From positions 558,001-622,000 of the forward strand of contig NZ_WLYS01000001.1 of assembly GCF_011316935.1 (NCBI RefSeq): a DNA stretch of 64,000 nt, in the 5' to 3' direction. The stretch comes from Sphingobacterium chungjuense. Its GTDB lineage: Bacteria; Bacteroidota; Bacteroidia; Sphingobacteriales; Sphingobacteriaceae. The notes under the pieces are model-generated. The model made no database searches. It saw only the letters and a program-made list of their open reading frames with translations, and was not told where the DNA came from. Of the stretch, positions 19,415 to 28,292 are shown piece after piece (within the stretch, counting starts at the first letter, position 1; the number at the start of each line of letters is the position of its first letter). A program made the position numbers and the translations under genes.

Positions 19415-19446
19415 CAAAGATACGTGCAGTAATTGCTGGAAACAAT
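19415..19446 (-). promoter_or_regulatory. Predicted promoter of system 1 (wcaJ operon)
   Basis: On the minus strand TATCTTTG (19422 to 19415) is an exact match to the Bacteroidota -7 element TAnnTTTG. ATTG (19446 to 19443) lies 20 bp upstream, a 3-of-4 match to the -33 TTTG. The predicted start near 19408 gives a leader of almost 200 nt before wcaJ. The rest of the 438-bp gap (19212-19649) shows only the operator-like boxes listed separately and AT-rich sequence. Confidence 0.55.
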
Positions 19447-19465
19447 GATTTTACAGAAGACAGGG

Positions 19466-19484
19466 GTAGACAAATAAGGGACAA
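19466..19484 (+). promoter_or_regulatory. Tandem operator-like boxes upstream of the wcaJ promoter
   Basis: GTAGACAA (19466-19473) and AGGGACAA (19477-19484) are 11 bp apart. They start 51 and 62 bp from the start of the -7 box at 19415. The promoter of system 2 has GTGGACAA twice at exactly these offsets. The boxes are degenerate but the shared geometry supports a protein-binding role upstream of the -33 box. Confidence 0.5.
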
Positions 19485-19533
19485 GAACAAAAATGGGGCG
19501 TCAAAAGGACTCAGACAACGATTTTTACAATCT

Positions 19534-19552
19534 ATGTCCACCTTTTGTCCAC
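19534..19552 (-). promoter_or_regulatory. Inverted GTGGACAA tandem, exact match to the system 2 operator
   Basis: On the minus strand 19552-19535 reads GTGGACAAAAGGTGGACA, identical over 18 bp to 53900-53917. It contains two boxes 11 bp apart, in the opposite orientation to the 19466-19484 pair. It lies about 115-135 bp upstream of the predicted wcaJ start site and about 100 bp beyond the stop of the TPR/LuxR-type gene. Confidence 0.55.
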
Positions 19553-19649
19553 CCGACAAAAAATAGCAAAAACATAAAATAAAAGGGAAAATTTTGATAA
19601 AAACGCAAAATATGGTGGGAAAATTTAAAAAAGTTAGATGTTGTAACAG

Positions 19650-21374
19650 CTAAGATTCAGCAGCAGCGTCTTCCATCTTCTTTTTAAGTCGTTGCTTCCC
19701 TTTCTTTACGCCATCCATCGAAATGCCTAAGAGGGTAGACATCCCCATGTTACTGTACTTTAATTTCATTAAAGCCAACAACCTCAGATCGCCTTCTGTA
19801 AGTCGGGGATACTTTACTTTCTTTTTCTTTAAATAATCTGGAAAGACCTGATCAAAGGTGAGCTTGAATTTTGTCCATCGATCATCGGTCATAATAGGCT
19901 CTTTCAGCAATTCATCCAGCGCTTCGACAGAGCGGACTTTGATATTACTATTTTCCTTACCCAGTTTTTCTAAATCACTCTGCAGACCTGCAATAAGTGT
20001 TGTGTTTTCTTTTGACTTCTCATCCGCCTGCTTCCATGAGTTTGTAATTGTTTCCAGTTCCTTATTCAACACTTCACGTTCCAGTGCGTAGGTTAATTGC
20101 TCCTTCTCTAAAAGCGTGGATTTGATCTTGTGTTTGTTTTTACTTCTATTAAGTAGGAGGATGATAATAATTAAAACAGAGGTGAGCAAAAGTCCAAATG
20201 TTAATTCTAGCAACAGGGTAGTTTTTCTTTCGCCTTTGGAAGCCTCTATCGCGCGCTGATAGTCATCAGATTGCCATTGCCAATAGGCTCTTTGCAATTC
20301 ATCATATCTTTCGGTAGCACGCAGGCTATCATCGTACTGTACATACTGCTTTAAATAATGCAATTCGTCGGATTGATCTCCCTTGATGCGAGCAATTTCG
20401 GAGCGTAACTTAGACATGCGGGTTTTGATGGGGAGAAAAAAAGGCTTTGACTTCACGTATACTTCACTGCGCGATAGATAACTCTCTGCTTCTTGCCATC
20501 CACCTATGTCGATTAGTACATCAGCTAGCTTAATCATAGAACGCATCGCATCCAGATGCTCGTTATACTTTACGGATAATCGTACATTTTCTCGCAGCAA
20601 TCGAATAGCTTTGTACGGATTTCCCTTCTGCTCTTCTATAGAAGCCAGATTCCCGAATACGATCCCCATCCACAAACTATCTTGATTGCGTTCGGCAATA
20701 CCAAGTGCCCGTTGAAAATGTACCACAGCTTGCCCCAGTTGCTGTTGCTTTTCACTATAGACTCCCATGGAATTCACCATGCTAATATGTAAAGCTGTAC
20801 CATCTTTGCAATAAGGAAGACCTACTTGCAGCAACTTGATAGCACCCGAATAATTACCAATATATCCGTAAAAAGAAGAGATCTGATGGATGTGGCGACT
20901 AAAAAGCGGCACTGCTTTGTAATTAACTTTTCCGATCAATTCTCCTGCTTGCAGAAAGTGAGGAATAGCTGCCTCCAACTCCCGGTATACAAAATAATAA
21001 TATCCCTGCCTGATAAGCGCAATGAGACGAAGTTCATCATTTTGAATACGTTTGGCAGAAGACAAGGCTTTCTTATAGCAAAGGTCTGATCTCGGATTAA
21101 CCTTATCACTCAATTGAGAGTAATAATCAGCGGCCAACAAATCGTGAATAATCTCTAACTCGGCACTTTTTTGGGCTTTTGAGCTCTGAAGCAACTTGTT
21201 GAGATTCGCAACCACTGCTACACTATCTTTGGATTGATAATTCTTATCCATTAAGATAGACTCTAGAGAAGATACGTTACCTACGCTATTAGATTTATTC
21301 GATAAGGATCTATGTTGAGCAGGCGCAATCACATGACACAACAAAAAAGCTATCACGCAAAGTAAACGAGACAT
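19650..21374 (-). CDS. TPR-repeat membrane protein with C-terminal LuxR-like helix-turn-helix
   Basis: This 574-aa protein has a Sec signal peptide (cleavage near VIAPAQ, residue 20), a series of tetratricopeptide-like helices (about 60-370), one membrane span (about 388-410), a coiled coil (420-480) and a C-terminal cytoplasmic helix-turn-helix (about 515-565; LTEGDLRLLALMKLKYSNMG then LLGISMDGVKKGKQRLKKK), like GerE/LuxR domains. Such one-protein receptors are common in Bacteroidota: periplasmic TPRs sense something and the inner domain binds DNA. It lies between the two polysaccharide systems, 438 bp upstream of wcaJ, so it is the obvious local regulator candidate. Target and signal are unknown. 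Confidence 0.8.
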   Translation of the reverse strand: MSRLLCVIAFLLCHVIAPAQHRSLSNKSNSVGNVSSLESILMDKNYQSKDSVAVVANLNKLLQSSKAQKSAELEIIHDLLAADYYSQLSDKVNPRSDLCYKKALSSAKRIQNDELRLIALIRQGYYYFVYRELEAAIPHFLQAGELIGKVNYKAVPLFSRHIHQISSFYGYIGNYSGAIKLLQVGLPYCKDGTALHISMVNSMGVYSEKQQQLGQAVVHFQRALGIAERNQDSLWMGIVFGNLASIEEQKGNPYKAIRLLRENVRLSVKYNEHLDAMRSMIKLADVLIDIGGWQEAESYLSRSEVYVKSKPFFLPIKTRMSKLRSEIARIKGDQSDELHYLKQYVQYDDSLRATERYDELQRAYWQWQSDDYQRAIEASKGERKTTLLLELTFGLLLTSVLIIIILLLNRSKNKHKIKSTLLEKEQLTYALEREVLNKELETITNSWKQADEKSKENTTLIAGLQSDLEKLGKENSNIKVRSVEALDELLKEPIMTDDRWTKFKLTFDQVFPDYLKKKKVKYPRLTEGDLRLLALMKLKYSNMGMSTLLGISMDGVKKGKQRLKKKMEDAAAES

Positions 21375-21513
21375 GGATAGAGCTAATCTTTTTCAAAGGT
21401 TGACAATACAATGATACCGATTGTGGATGGTAAATCAAAAACATGTTACAAACATTCAGAAAAACATTGTTCTGGAAGAAAAAATGAAATAATTTCAAAA
21501 GAAGAGCTAAAAT

Positions 21514-23493
21514 CTAGGCAGATTTCTCACTCGGAACCACGTAAACAGACTCGGGATTATCCAGCACCTCGAATTCTGAATTCTGTGATTTAAATTCTGG
21601 CACAATAGCTTTGACTCTTGAGACCAACTCAATATTACAATAGCTCGTAGGCATGCATTTTATGTAATCACACAACTCCTCGATCTCCATATATCTTTCA
21701 GCGAGGTCGTCCGTATTGACTCTAGCGATCATAATCTTCTCATGGTATGTTTTGATCGTATTTTCGCCATTCGCCAACAGTTCCTCAAAAACTTTTTCGC
21801 CTGGACGAAGACCGACAATCTTGATATCAATATCAACAGGATATTGAAGTCCCTTGAGGGCAATCATTTTCTTTGCCAGTTCAATAATTCTAACTGGCCG
21901 CCCCATGTCAAACACAAACACCTCTCCTCCCTTACCCATAACGGCAGCCTCTTGCACCAGTTGACAAGCTTCTGGTATGGTCATAAAATACCGCGTAATA
22001 TCGGGGTGTGTAATTGTCAAAGGTCCACCTTCTTTTATTTGTCGTTCAAAAAGCGGTATCACGGAACCATTAGACCCCAACACATTACCAAACCGAGTTA
22101 CAATATATGAAGTCTTAGATTTTCTATTCAGTGCAGCGACATACACCTCTGCAATTCGTTTTGTAGCTCCCATCACATTGGTAGGATTTACGGCTTTATC
22201 GGTAGAAATCATTACGAACTTTTCTACCTTATATTTATCAGCTAATTGCGCAATCACCGTTGTACCAACCACATTTGTCCAGACCGCTTCGTATGGATTC
22301 TCCTCCATCAATGGCACATGCTTATAAGCCGCCGCATGGAATATGATTTCTGGCCGTTCAGCCTCAAAGAGAGCTTCCATAAAAATAACGTCTCGCACAT
22401 CACCTACCACAGGCTTTATATTCTGAGGTCGCTTTAGATGCTTGAGTTCCTGTTGTACATCGTAAAGGGCAGACTCTGCCTGATCTACAATAATTAATTT
22501 CTTGCAAGCAGCACGCGCGATCTGCCGCACCAATTCAGCACCAATAGAACCTGCACCACCAGTTACAAGTATTGTTTTCCCTTGAAATGCATCTGATACG
22601 ACTGGATTATCGATATTAATCGCTTTCCTTCCCAGAAGATCTTCAATTTTTAAGGTTCGAATATGCTGCGCAGCAACAGCTCCTTCGATATATTTGGACG
22701 AAGGGGGAATAACCTTGATTTTCAAAGGAAGTTTCTCTGCCACACTAGAGATTCGACTCAGTCGTTCAGGGTCTATATCGTCGATAGCGATAATAAGCTC
22801 TTGCGCTCCACCGATCTGCCCTAGCAAATCATACGATAAATGACTTAAGGGGCGAACTGGCAAACCATTTATGTGCTTCCCAATTCGTTTGGGATTATCA
22901 TCCACAATGGCTACTACCCGATACCTATTTCTGGACCCTAAATGCAGCATGTTATACGTATTATGCCCCATATTACCCGCACCAAAAAGTATAACTGAAA
23001 TCGCATTCTCCTTGTTGTACCAAAACAATTGGTGAAACAATTCACGATATAGCAGTCGCAACCCACTCATAGTAATTCCCACCATCATACCGTGTAAAAG
23101 AAGTTGCGTGTGGGAAAAATGAAAAATATTATGGCTAATTGTACGTGATGATGTCTGATTTAAAAAAAACGAATCGACACTATAAGCCGACACAAAAAGA
23201 ACTAGCATAGAAAGTAATATGCTGTTCCCGATCAAGAAAAGATCATTCAGGCTCGTTCTACGGATAATCCCTTTAAAAGGCCTGTAAACGAGGAAGGAAA
23301 TAAAATATACCAGCGATACTACAACAGATTGACTCAACATCGTACTGATATTCACCTTTCCTACCAACCGCATGATGAGCAGATAACTCAGACAGAAACA
23401 GCACCAAACAACTACAAAGTCAATGAGCAACACCAACCAACTTGGTCCGTGCATTAATAACTTTGATTTTACATCCGAGCTTAAAAACATCAA
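21514..23493 (-). CDS. WbpM/CapD-type membrane UDP-HexNAc 4,6-dehydratase
   Basis: This 659-aa protein is the long, membrane-bound form of the FlaA1/WbpM family. It has four N-terminal membrane spans (about 15-125), a CoA-binding-like Rossmann domain (LFGAGNMGHN, about 168-177) and a catalytic SDR domain (ILVTGGAGSIGAELV, about 308-322). The active-site region is STDKAVNPTNVMGATKR: the usual Tyr of Y-x3-K is Met, as in WbpM-type dehydratases. It should convert a UDP-N-acetylhexosamine to the 4-keto-6-deoxy sugar, precursor of QuiNAc, FucNAc or bacillosamine-type residues. It is the last gene of system 2 and follows the WxcM-like gene by 101 bp. Confidence 0.92.
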   Translation of the reverse strand: MMFLSSDVKSKLLMHGPSWLVLLIDFVVVWCCFCLSYLLIMRLVGKVNISTMLSQSVVVSLVYFISFLVYRPFKGIIRRTSLNDLFLIGNSILLSMLVLFVSAYSVDSFFLNQTSSRTISHNIFHFSHTQLLLHGMMVGITMSGLRLLYRELFHQLFWYNKENAISVILFGAGNMGHNTYNMLHLGSRNRYRVVAIVDDNPKRIGKHINGLPVRPLSHLSYDLLGQIGGAQELIIAIDDIDPERLSRISSVAEKLPLKIKVIPPSSKYIEGAVAAQHIRTLKIEDLLGRKAINIDNPVVSDAFQGKTILVTGGAGSIGAELVRQIARAACKKLIIVDQAESALYDVQQELKHLKRPQNIKPVVGDVRDVIFMEALFEAERPEIIFHAAAYKHVPLMEENPYEAVWTNVVGTTVIAQLADKYKVEKFVMISTDKAVNPTNVMGATKRIAEVYVAALNRKSKTSYIVTRFGNVLGSNGSVIPLFERQIKEGGPLTITHPDITRYFMTIPEACQLVQEAAVMGKGGEVFVFDMGRPVRIIELAKKMIALKGLQYPVDIDIKIVGLRPGEKVFEELLANGENTIKTYHEKIMIARVNTDDLAERYMEIEELCDYIKCMPTSYCNIELVSRVKAIVPEFKSQNSEFEVLDNPESVYVVPSEKSA

Positions 23494-23594
23494 GATCTGC
23501 CACTAATTATTTTCACCCACTAGATTAAATAACGGGTAATAAAGGCATAAAGATATGAAAATAAACAGTAAAAGGCCTGCTGATATTTGTAAGA

Positions 23595-24035
23595 CTATTT
23601 GTTATTTTCTCCCACAAAATAATTACTCGGCCACAGGTGATTGTCCAATGCCGCATGGTCTACTGGATAATCAGCGTAAACCAATAGCTCAGCATTATTC
23701 TCTGTCGCTTGAAAGGCCGTAGCATAGCCTGCTGGGACGTGCAAAATTTGGCCCTCGGAAGCGCTGAGTAAGAACTCGTCGACAGGCAGGTTTGGCGAAG
23801 GGCTCTTCCAATCATCAATCTTGACTAAACACGCCATAAACTCACCTGATACCACATAAAACCAACGCTGCTCGATTTTGTGACCTCGCCAACCTCGGAT
23901 CACCTCAAGGTCAGCATTTTGAATAAGGTAAAACCGCTTCACCTGCGTCATATCAAAGGCATTGACAAAGCGAATCTGCCCGCGTGTGTCTTTTGCGATA
24001 CCGCCGGCGATAAAACTATAATCTGAATTTTGCAT
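23595..24035 (-). CDS. WxcM/FdtA-like cupin, candidate sugar isomerase
   Basis: This 146-aa single-domain cupin resembles the WxcM-like C-terminal domain family, which includes FdtA-type 3,4-ketoisomerases of dTDP-4-keto-6-deoxyhexoses. Visible signs: RFYLIQNADLEVIRGWRGHK (35-54) with the family's RG-x-H-x-H-like region written here as RGWRGHKIEQRWF, then ILHVPAGYATAFQA and LLVYADYP. Its start is 2 bp from the stop of the WecA-like gene, so they are co-transcribed. No PLP aminotransferase, the usual FdtB-type partner, is seen in the window, so it may epimerise or isomerise a different nucleotide sugar or may be a remnant of a longer pathway. Confidence 0.7.
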   Translation of the reverse strand: MQNSDYSFIAGGIAKDTRGQIRFVNAFDMTQVKRFYLIQNADLEVIRGWRGHKIEQRWFYVVSGEFMACLVKIDDWKSPSPNLPVDEFLLSASEGQILHVPAGYATAFQATENNAELLVYADYPVDHAALDNHLWPSNYFVGENNK

Positions 24036-24037
24036 AT

Positions 24038-25012
24038 CTAACTTGTCTGCTGGTTACCTCTTATGTGTTTTTTTATTATAAATTCCTTCAGAAGGAGATA
24101 TACTATACTGAGTACTAATAATGAAACAATTGAAAACAGAATTTGCGCTTTAACATCAAAATTAGTTGCGTAAATAACTAGCATGCCGAAAACAAACTGA
24201 AGAATTCCATATGTTGCCGATACCATAAGCTTGGGAATACCAGCTTCATTGGCCAAATATTGATATAAATGCGATCGATGGGCTTGAAATATGTTTTCCT
24301 TTAGATAGAGCCTTCGAACGATTGTCCATACAGCGTCGATACCGTAAACCCCAAGGAATAGAATGTAAATAAAGTTTCCTGTATATAATATCAGCTTAGC
24401 CAGCGCAAACATTAGGATAAAGGCAATAGCTACCGAACCGACATCTCCTGCAAAGCATTTGGCTTTTTTACGAAAATTGAAGAACGCAAAGGCAAGTACA
24501 CCAAGCATTGTATAAGATAGGAGATCTGGATCAATGAAGCCTACGGTATTATTGACCAGCATCAGAAGACCACCTACTGCTAAACTGTATGCGGCCGTAA
24601 TACCATTAATACCATCCATAAAATTATACGCATTGATAACTCCGACGACCAGCACGAACGTTGCAAGCAGGTAAAACCAAGGCATTGTAAATAATTCTAA
24701 TTGGTACGCCATCAATAGAACCGACAAAAAATGGATTACTAATCGTAGTTTGTTGGAAAGCGTTAATAAATCATCCGCGAAAGAAACGGCCGTCATCAAG
24801 GTTAATCCAAGAAAAAACCACGGATAAGAAAAGTCAGACGTAACAAAATAGACTAAGGCGGCAAAATAAAACACCACACCGCCACCGCGTAAGGTTACTT
24901 CTGTGTGCGACGACCGTTCATTGGGTTTATCAATAATATTGAAATGATCCGCGACACTAAAATAGAGTAATTCAAACAGGAGGAATGCAGCTAATAGCAG
25001 AATGTAAAGCAT
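24038..25012 (-). CDS. WecA/WbpL-like polyprenyl-phosphate HexNAc-1-phosphate transferase (initiating enzyme, system 2)
   Basis: This 324-aa integral membrane enzyme of the MraY/WecA superfamily would start system 2 repeat units by attaching a HexNAc-1-phosphate to undecaprenyl phosphate. About 10-11 membrane spans are apparent. Motifs: FADDLLTLSNKLRL (cytoplasmic loop 2 DD pair), NAYNFMDGINGI (N-x3-DG-x-NG metal/substrate loop), CFAGDVGSV, and HRSHLYQYL for sugar recognition. It lies 33 bp downstream of an epimerase gene, the same pairing as WbpV-WbpL in Pseudomonas, which starts on a 6-deoxy HexNAc such as FucNAc or QuiNAc. Confidence 0.9.
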   Translation of the reverse strand: MLYILLLAAFLLFELLYFSVADHFNIIDKPNERSSHTEVTLRGGGVVFYFAALVYFVTSDFSYPWFFLGLTLMTAVSFADDLLTLSNKLRLVIHFLSVLLMAYQLELFTMPWFYLLATFVLVVGVINAYNFMDGINGITAAYSLAVGGLLMLVNNTVGFIDPDLLSYTMLGVLAFAFFNFRKKAKCFAGDVGSVAIAFILMFALAKLILYTGNFIYILFLGVYGIDAVWTIVRRLYLKENIFQAHRSHLYQYLANEAGIPKLMVSATYGILQFVFGMLVIYATNFDVKAQILFSIVSLLVLSIVYLLLKEFIIKKHIRGNQQTS

Positions 25013-25045
25013 GTTATATGATGGTATTTAGCGAAAATAGCAGAA

Positions 25046-25954
25046 TTACGACTTATTATCGACAAAAGATCGGGTTGTTTTTTCCATACCTTCTCGGGCT
25101 GTAAGCGGAAGTTTATCGATGCCTAAGGCGTCTTTTATCTTTTGACTGGAGACAATATATGATTCCGTCAACTTTTTTAGTCGCTCGGAGTTTAAGGGCA
25201 GGGAACAGATGTCGCCTATTTCGGCCAGTTTGATTACAAACCCTTTAGGTATTTTCCAGAGTTTTGCTTTTTTACCTAAAACTGCAGAAGTTATTGAGAT
25301 AATATCACTGGTCGACAACACTTCATCATCTGCGAAATTATACACACCAGAATTTAAATCCGGATTTCTAATCATTTGGTCAATGAGATAGCAAAGATTA
25401 TCTATACTGACGAAAGATCTCTTGTTATGGAAAGCTGCTAAAGGCCAAGGCAAACCTTTGCTTACAACTTTATACAAAAGATTTAGATTGCCTTTATTTC
25501 CTGGCCCATGTATCATGCAAGGCCTGATGATAAATAATCTTTTCCCTTCTGGCAACGGAGTTTTCAATAATACATTCTCTGCTTCCAGTTTAGATTTTCC
25601 ATATGGTGTAAGCGGGTCAGCGATTGCATCTTCTGTCAAAACACCTTCGACTGTATCTGCGACCGCTTTAACAGATGAAAAGTAAAAAAAGTCACGTATA
25701 TCGGATTGCAAGAATTTCTTAAAAACAGCTAGCGTCAGATCCTTATTGATCTTGAAATACTCTAAATAGTCTGAAGTATTACTTGTATCGTGCGCTTTCC
25801 CGGCCAGATGAATAATAGCGGTGGCATTTGTCCATTCCTGCGACTGCCACATTGCATCACGAAGAGAGATGGCTGTAGTCGCATGACCTTTCGCCCTGAG
25901 GTATGTTGAAAGATTTGTTCCAACGAAGCCGGAAGTTCCTGTAATATATATCAT
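25046..25954 (-). CDS. NAD-dependent sugar epimerase/reductase (WbpV-like)
   Basis: This 302-aa extended SDR protein has TGTSGFVGTNL (6-16) for NAD binding, HLAGKAHD (about 50-57), a catalytic Ser in FYFSSVKAVAD and YGKSK with the Tyr/Lys pair. Together with the WbpM-like dehydratase and the WecA-like transferase it forms the set that in Pseudomonas produces and uses UDP-FucNAc or UDP-QuiNAc: dehydration, 4-keto reduction, then transfer to lipid. Which product is made cannot be read from the sequence. It lies 8 bp downstream of the UDP-glucose dehydrogenase gene. Confidence 0.85.
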   Translation of the reverse strand: MIYITGTSGFVGTNLSTYLRAKGHATTAISLRDAMWQSQEWTNATAIIHLAGKAHDTSNTSDYLEYFKINKDLTLAVFKKFLQSDIRDFFYFSSVKAVADTVEGVLTEDAIADPLTPYGKSKLEAENVLLKTPLPEGKRLFIIRPCMIHGPGNKGNLNLLYKVVSKGLPWPLAAFHNKRSFVSIDNLCYLIDQMIRNPDLNSGVYNFADDEVLSTSDIISITSAVLGKKAKLWKIPKGFVIKLAEIGDICSLPLNSERLKKLTESYIVSSQKIKDALGIDKLPLTAREGMEKTTRSFVDNKS

Positions 25955-25962
25955 ATCAGTTT

Positions 25963-27339
25963 CTATTCTCCTATCGCGTAATAGGAGAATCCTATCTTTT
26001 GTAATTCCGCACCATCGAGCAATTTCCTACCATCAAAAAGGAAGGCTGGCCGTTTCATATTTTCCCTGATTTTCGCCCAATCATACTGCTTAAATTCATC
26101 CCACTCGGTTAAAACAGCTACGGCATGCGCACAGTTTACCGCTTCTTCCGCGGTATTCACAACCTTTACTAAACGACGATTTTCCTCTGAGGAGCGCGTA
26201 CCTAGGTAATCCAAGTCGCGATAGATTTGTTCAACAGATACTTTTGGGTCGTACACGATAATGTTTGCCTCTTCGTCTAACAAATGATCTGCTACATAAA
26301 TAGCGGCCGATTCGCGCGTATCGTTAGTATTTTTCTTGAATGCCCAACCCAAGAAAGCAATTTGCTTGCCATTGACCGTATTGTACATGGTTTTGATGAT
26401 TCGCTCCGCGAAGCGTGTTTTCTGATGATCGTTTAACAAAATAACTTGTTCCCAATAATCAGCCACTTCGTTTAGGTGATAAGAACGCGCAATATATACA
26501 AGATTCAGAATATCCTTTTGGAAGCATGATCCACCAAAACCTACCGATGCTTTTAAGAACTTAGAGCCAATACGGCTGTCTTTACCTATGGCATGTGCCA
26601 CTTCATCAACGTTCGCACCCGTTACCTCACACAATTCGGAGATGGCATTGATGCTAGAAACACGTTGCGCCAAAAATGCATTTGCCACCAATTTAGAAAG
26701 CTCGGAAGACCATAAGCTGGTTGTTAAAATGCGCTCTCTCGGCACCCACGCTTCATAGACCTGTACTAGCGCTTCGATTGCTTCTGCGTCTTCACCGCCT
26801 ATGAGTACACGATCTGGATTGTGCAAATCGGTTACTGCTGTACCTTCTGCTAGGAATTCAGGGTTAGAAAGAATATGGAAGTTCACACCATTTCCGGTAT
26901 GATCTAAAATACTTTTCAAAGCCTCGGCTGTACGTACCGGAAGCGTAGACTTCTCGACTACGATCTTGTCTGACTTGGCTACTGCAGCAATCTGGCGAGC
27001 ACATAACTCGATAAACTTTAAATCGGCTGCCTGTCCTTTGCCTTTACCGAAGGTTTTAGTAGGTGTGTTGACCGAGATAAAGATCATATCGGCCTCATCG
27101 ATCGCTTTATCCACATCGGTAGAAAAGAATAGATTGCGACCACGTGCTTCCGCGACTACCGCATCTAAGCCAGGTTCGTAAACCGGAAGATTCTCCAAAT
27201 TTTCGTCATTCCAAGCGGCAATCCGTTGCTGGTTCAAATCCACAACGGTAACTTCGACATGGGGATTTTTCTGCGCAATCACAGACATGGTTGGTCCGCC
27301 GACGTAGCCGGCTCCTATACAGGTTATTTTTTTTATCAT
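25963..27339 (-). CDS. UDP-glucose 6-dehydrogenase, animal-type
   Basis: This 458-aa enzyme oxidises UDP-glucose to UDP-glucuronate with two NAD+. Motifs: [16 protein letters not shown] (7-22), VNTPTK (90-95), [11 protein letters not shown] (129-139), [11 protein letters not shown] (158-168), and [11 protein letters not shown] with catalytic C272. The C-terminal domain has the kinked region [19 protein letters not shown]. The extra length and details such as GGPTMSVIA and GSCFQKD resemble animal UGDH more than the shorter bacterial Ugd (about 390 aa). It supplies glucuronic acid or derived sugars, probably the acidic part of polymer 2. It sits 59 bp downstream of rmlA. Confidence 0.96.
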   Translation of the reverse strand: MIKKITCIGAGYVGGPTMSVIAQKNPHVEVTVVDLNQQRIAAWNDENLENLPVYEPGLDAVVAEARGRNLFFSTDVDKAIDEADMIFISVNTPTKTFGKGKGQAADLKFIELCARQIAAVAKSDKIVVEKSTLPVRTAEALKSILDHTGNGVNFHILSNPEFLAEGTAVTDLHNPDRVLIGGEDAEAIEALVQVYEAWVPRERILTTSLWSSELSKLVANAFLAQRVSSINAISELCEVTGANVDEVAHAIGKDSRIGSKFLKASVGFGGSCFQKDILNLVYIARSYHLNEVADYWEQVILLNDHQKTRFAERIIKTMYNTVNGKQIAFLGWAFKKNTNDTRESAAIYVADHLLDEEANIIVYDPKVSVEQIYRDLDYLGTRSSEENRRLVKVVNTAEEAVNCAHAVAVLTEWDEFKQYDWAKIRENMKRPAFLFDGRKLLDGAELQKIGFSYYAIGE

Positions 27340-27398
27340 TAGTCTCTATTTTACTACTGTATGTCTATTGATTAGATTCGCACACTTTAAGATATTAA

Positions 27399-28280
27399 CT
27401 ATATCCGAGGCTCTGAAACCAACCTTCTAACATACTCAAAATATTCACCTTTCAAACCGTCAATACTTTTAGAGAGTGATTGGACAGATATATACTTCTT
27501 GCTAAGCGCTATCTCTTCAAGACAAGCCACCTTAAGGGATGTTCTTTTTTCTATCGCTTTTATAAATTCTGTAGCCTCACTTAATGATTCGTGAGTACCC
27601 GTGTCAAGCCATGCAAACCCCCTACCTAAGGGTTGAAGGTGCAAAATATCCTTAAACAAATATGCTTGGTTAATTGACGTTATCTCAAGCTCCCCCCTAT
27701 CGGAAGGTTGTGTTCTTCTAGCTTCCTGCACAACAGAGTTCGGATAAAAATATAAACCTACGACAGCATGATTTGACTTAGGTTTAGTCGGCTTCTCTTC
27801 AATGCTCAACACCTTACCAGTGGTATCGAATTCAGCTACACCATATCTTTCGGGATCTTCCACATAATAGCCAAATACAACAGCCCTCTCTGACGACTCT
27901 ACTTTTTTCCGAGCATCGGCAAGGTATTTTTGCAAACCAGCACCATAAAAAATATTATCTCCGAGGATGAGACACACTGTGTCACTACCGATAAAATTCG
28001 CCCCAATGATAAAAGCTTGAGCTAATCCGTCGGGACTTGGTTGTACTGCGTACGAAAGTTCTATGCCGAATTGTGAACCATCTCCTAGTAGCCGCTCGAA
28101 ATTAGGTAAATCATGGGGTGTCGATATTATTAGGATTTCTTTGATATCAGCGAGCATAAGCACTGACAAAGGATAATAAATCATGGGTTTATCATAAACA
28201 GGTAATAGCTGTTTAGAAACCGCAATCGTAAGTGGATGGAGGCGAGTTCCCGAACCTCCCGCTAGTATAATCCCTTTCAT
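27399..28280 (-). CDS. rmlA: Glucose-1-phosphate thymidylyltransferase
   Basis: This 293-aa enzyme joins dTTP and glucose-1-phosphate to dTDP-glucose, the first step to dTDP-L-rhamnose. Motifs: [14 protein letters not shown] (5-18), [18 protein letters not shown] (23-40), LGDNIFYG (about 106-113), [19 protein letters not shown] (about 161-179) and [12 protein letters not shown]. Length is normal for RmlA. It is the last of the rmlC-rmlD-rmlA run (spacing 12 bp on both sides), while rmlB lies about 21 kb upstream at 50.3 kb in the same transcript direction. Confidence 0.98.
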   Translation of the reverse strand: MKGIILAGGSGTRLHPLTIAVSKQLLPVYDKPMIYYPLSVLMLADIKEILIISTPHDLPNFERLLGDGSQFGIELSYAVQPSPDGLAQAFIIGANFIGSDTVCLILGDNIFYGAGLQKYLADARKKVESSERAVVFGYYVEDPERYGVAEFDTTGKVLSIEEKPTKPKSNHAVVGLYFYPNSVVQEARRTQPSDRGELEITSINQAYLFKDILHLQPLGRGFAWLDTGTHESLSEATEFIKAIEKRTSLKVACLEEIALSKKYISVQSLSKSIDGLKGEYFEYVRRLVSEPRI

Positions 28281-28292
28281 GTTTTAATTTTA

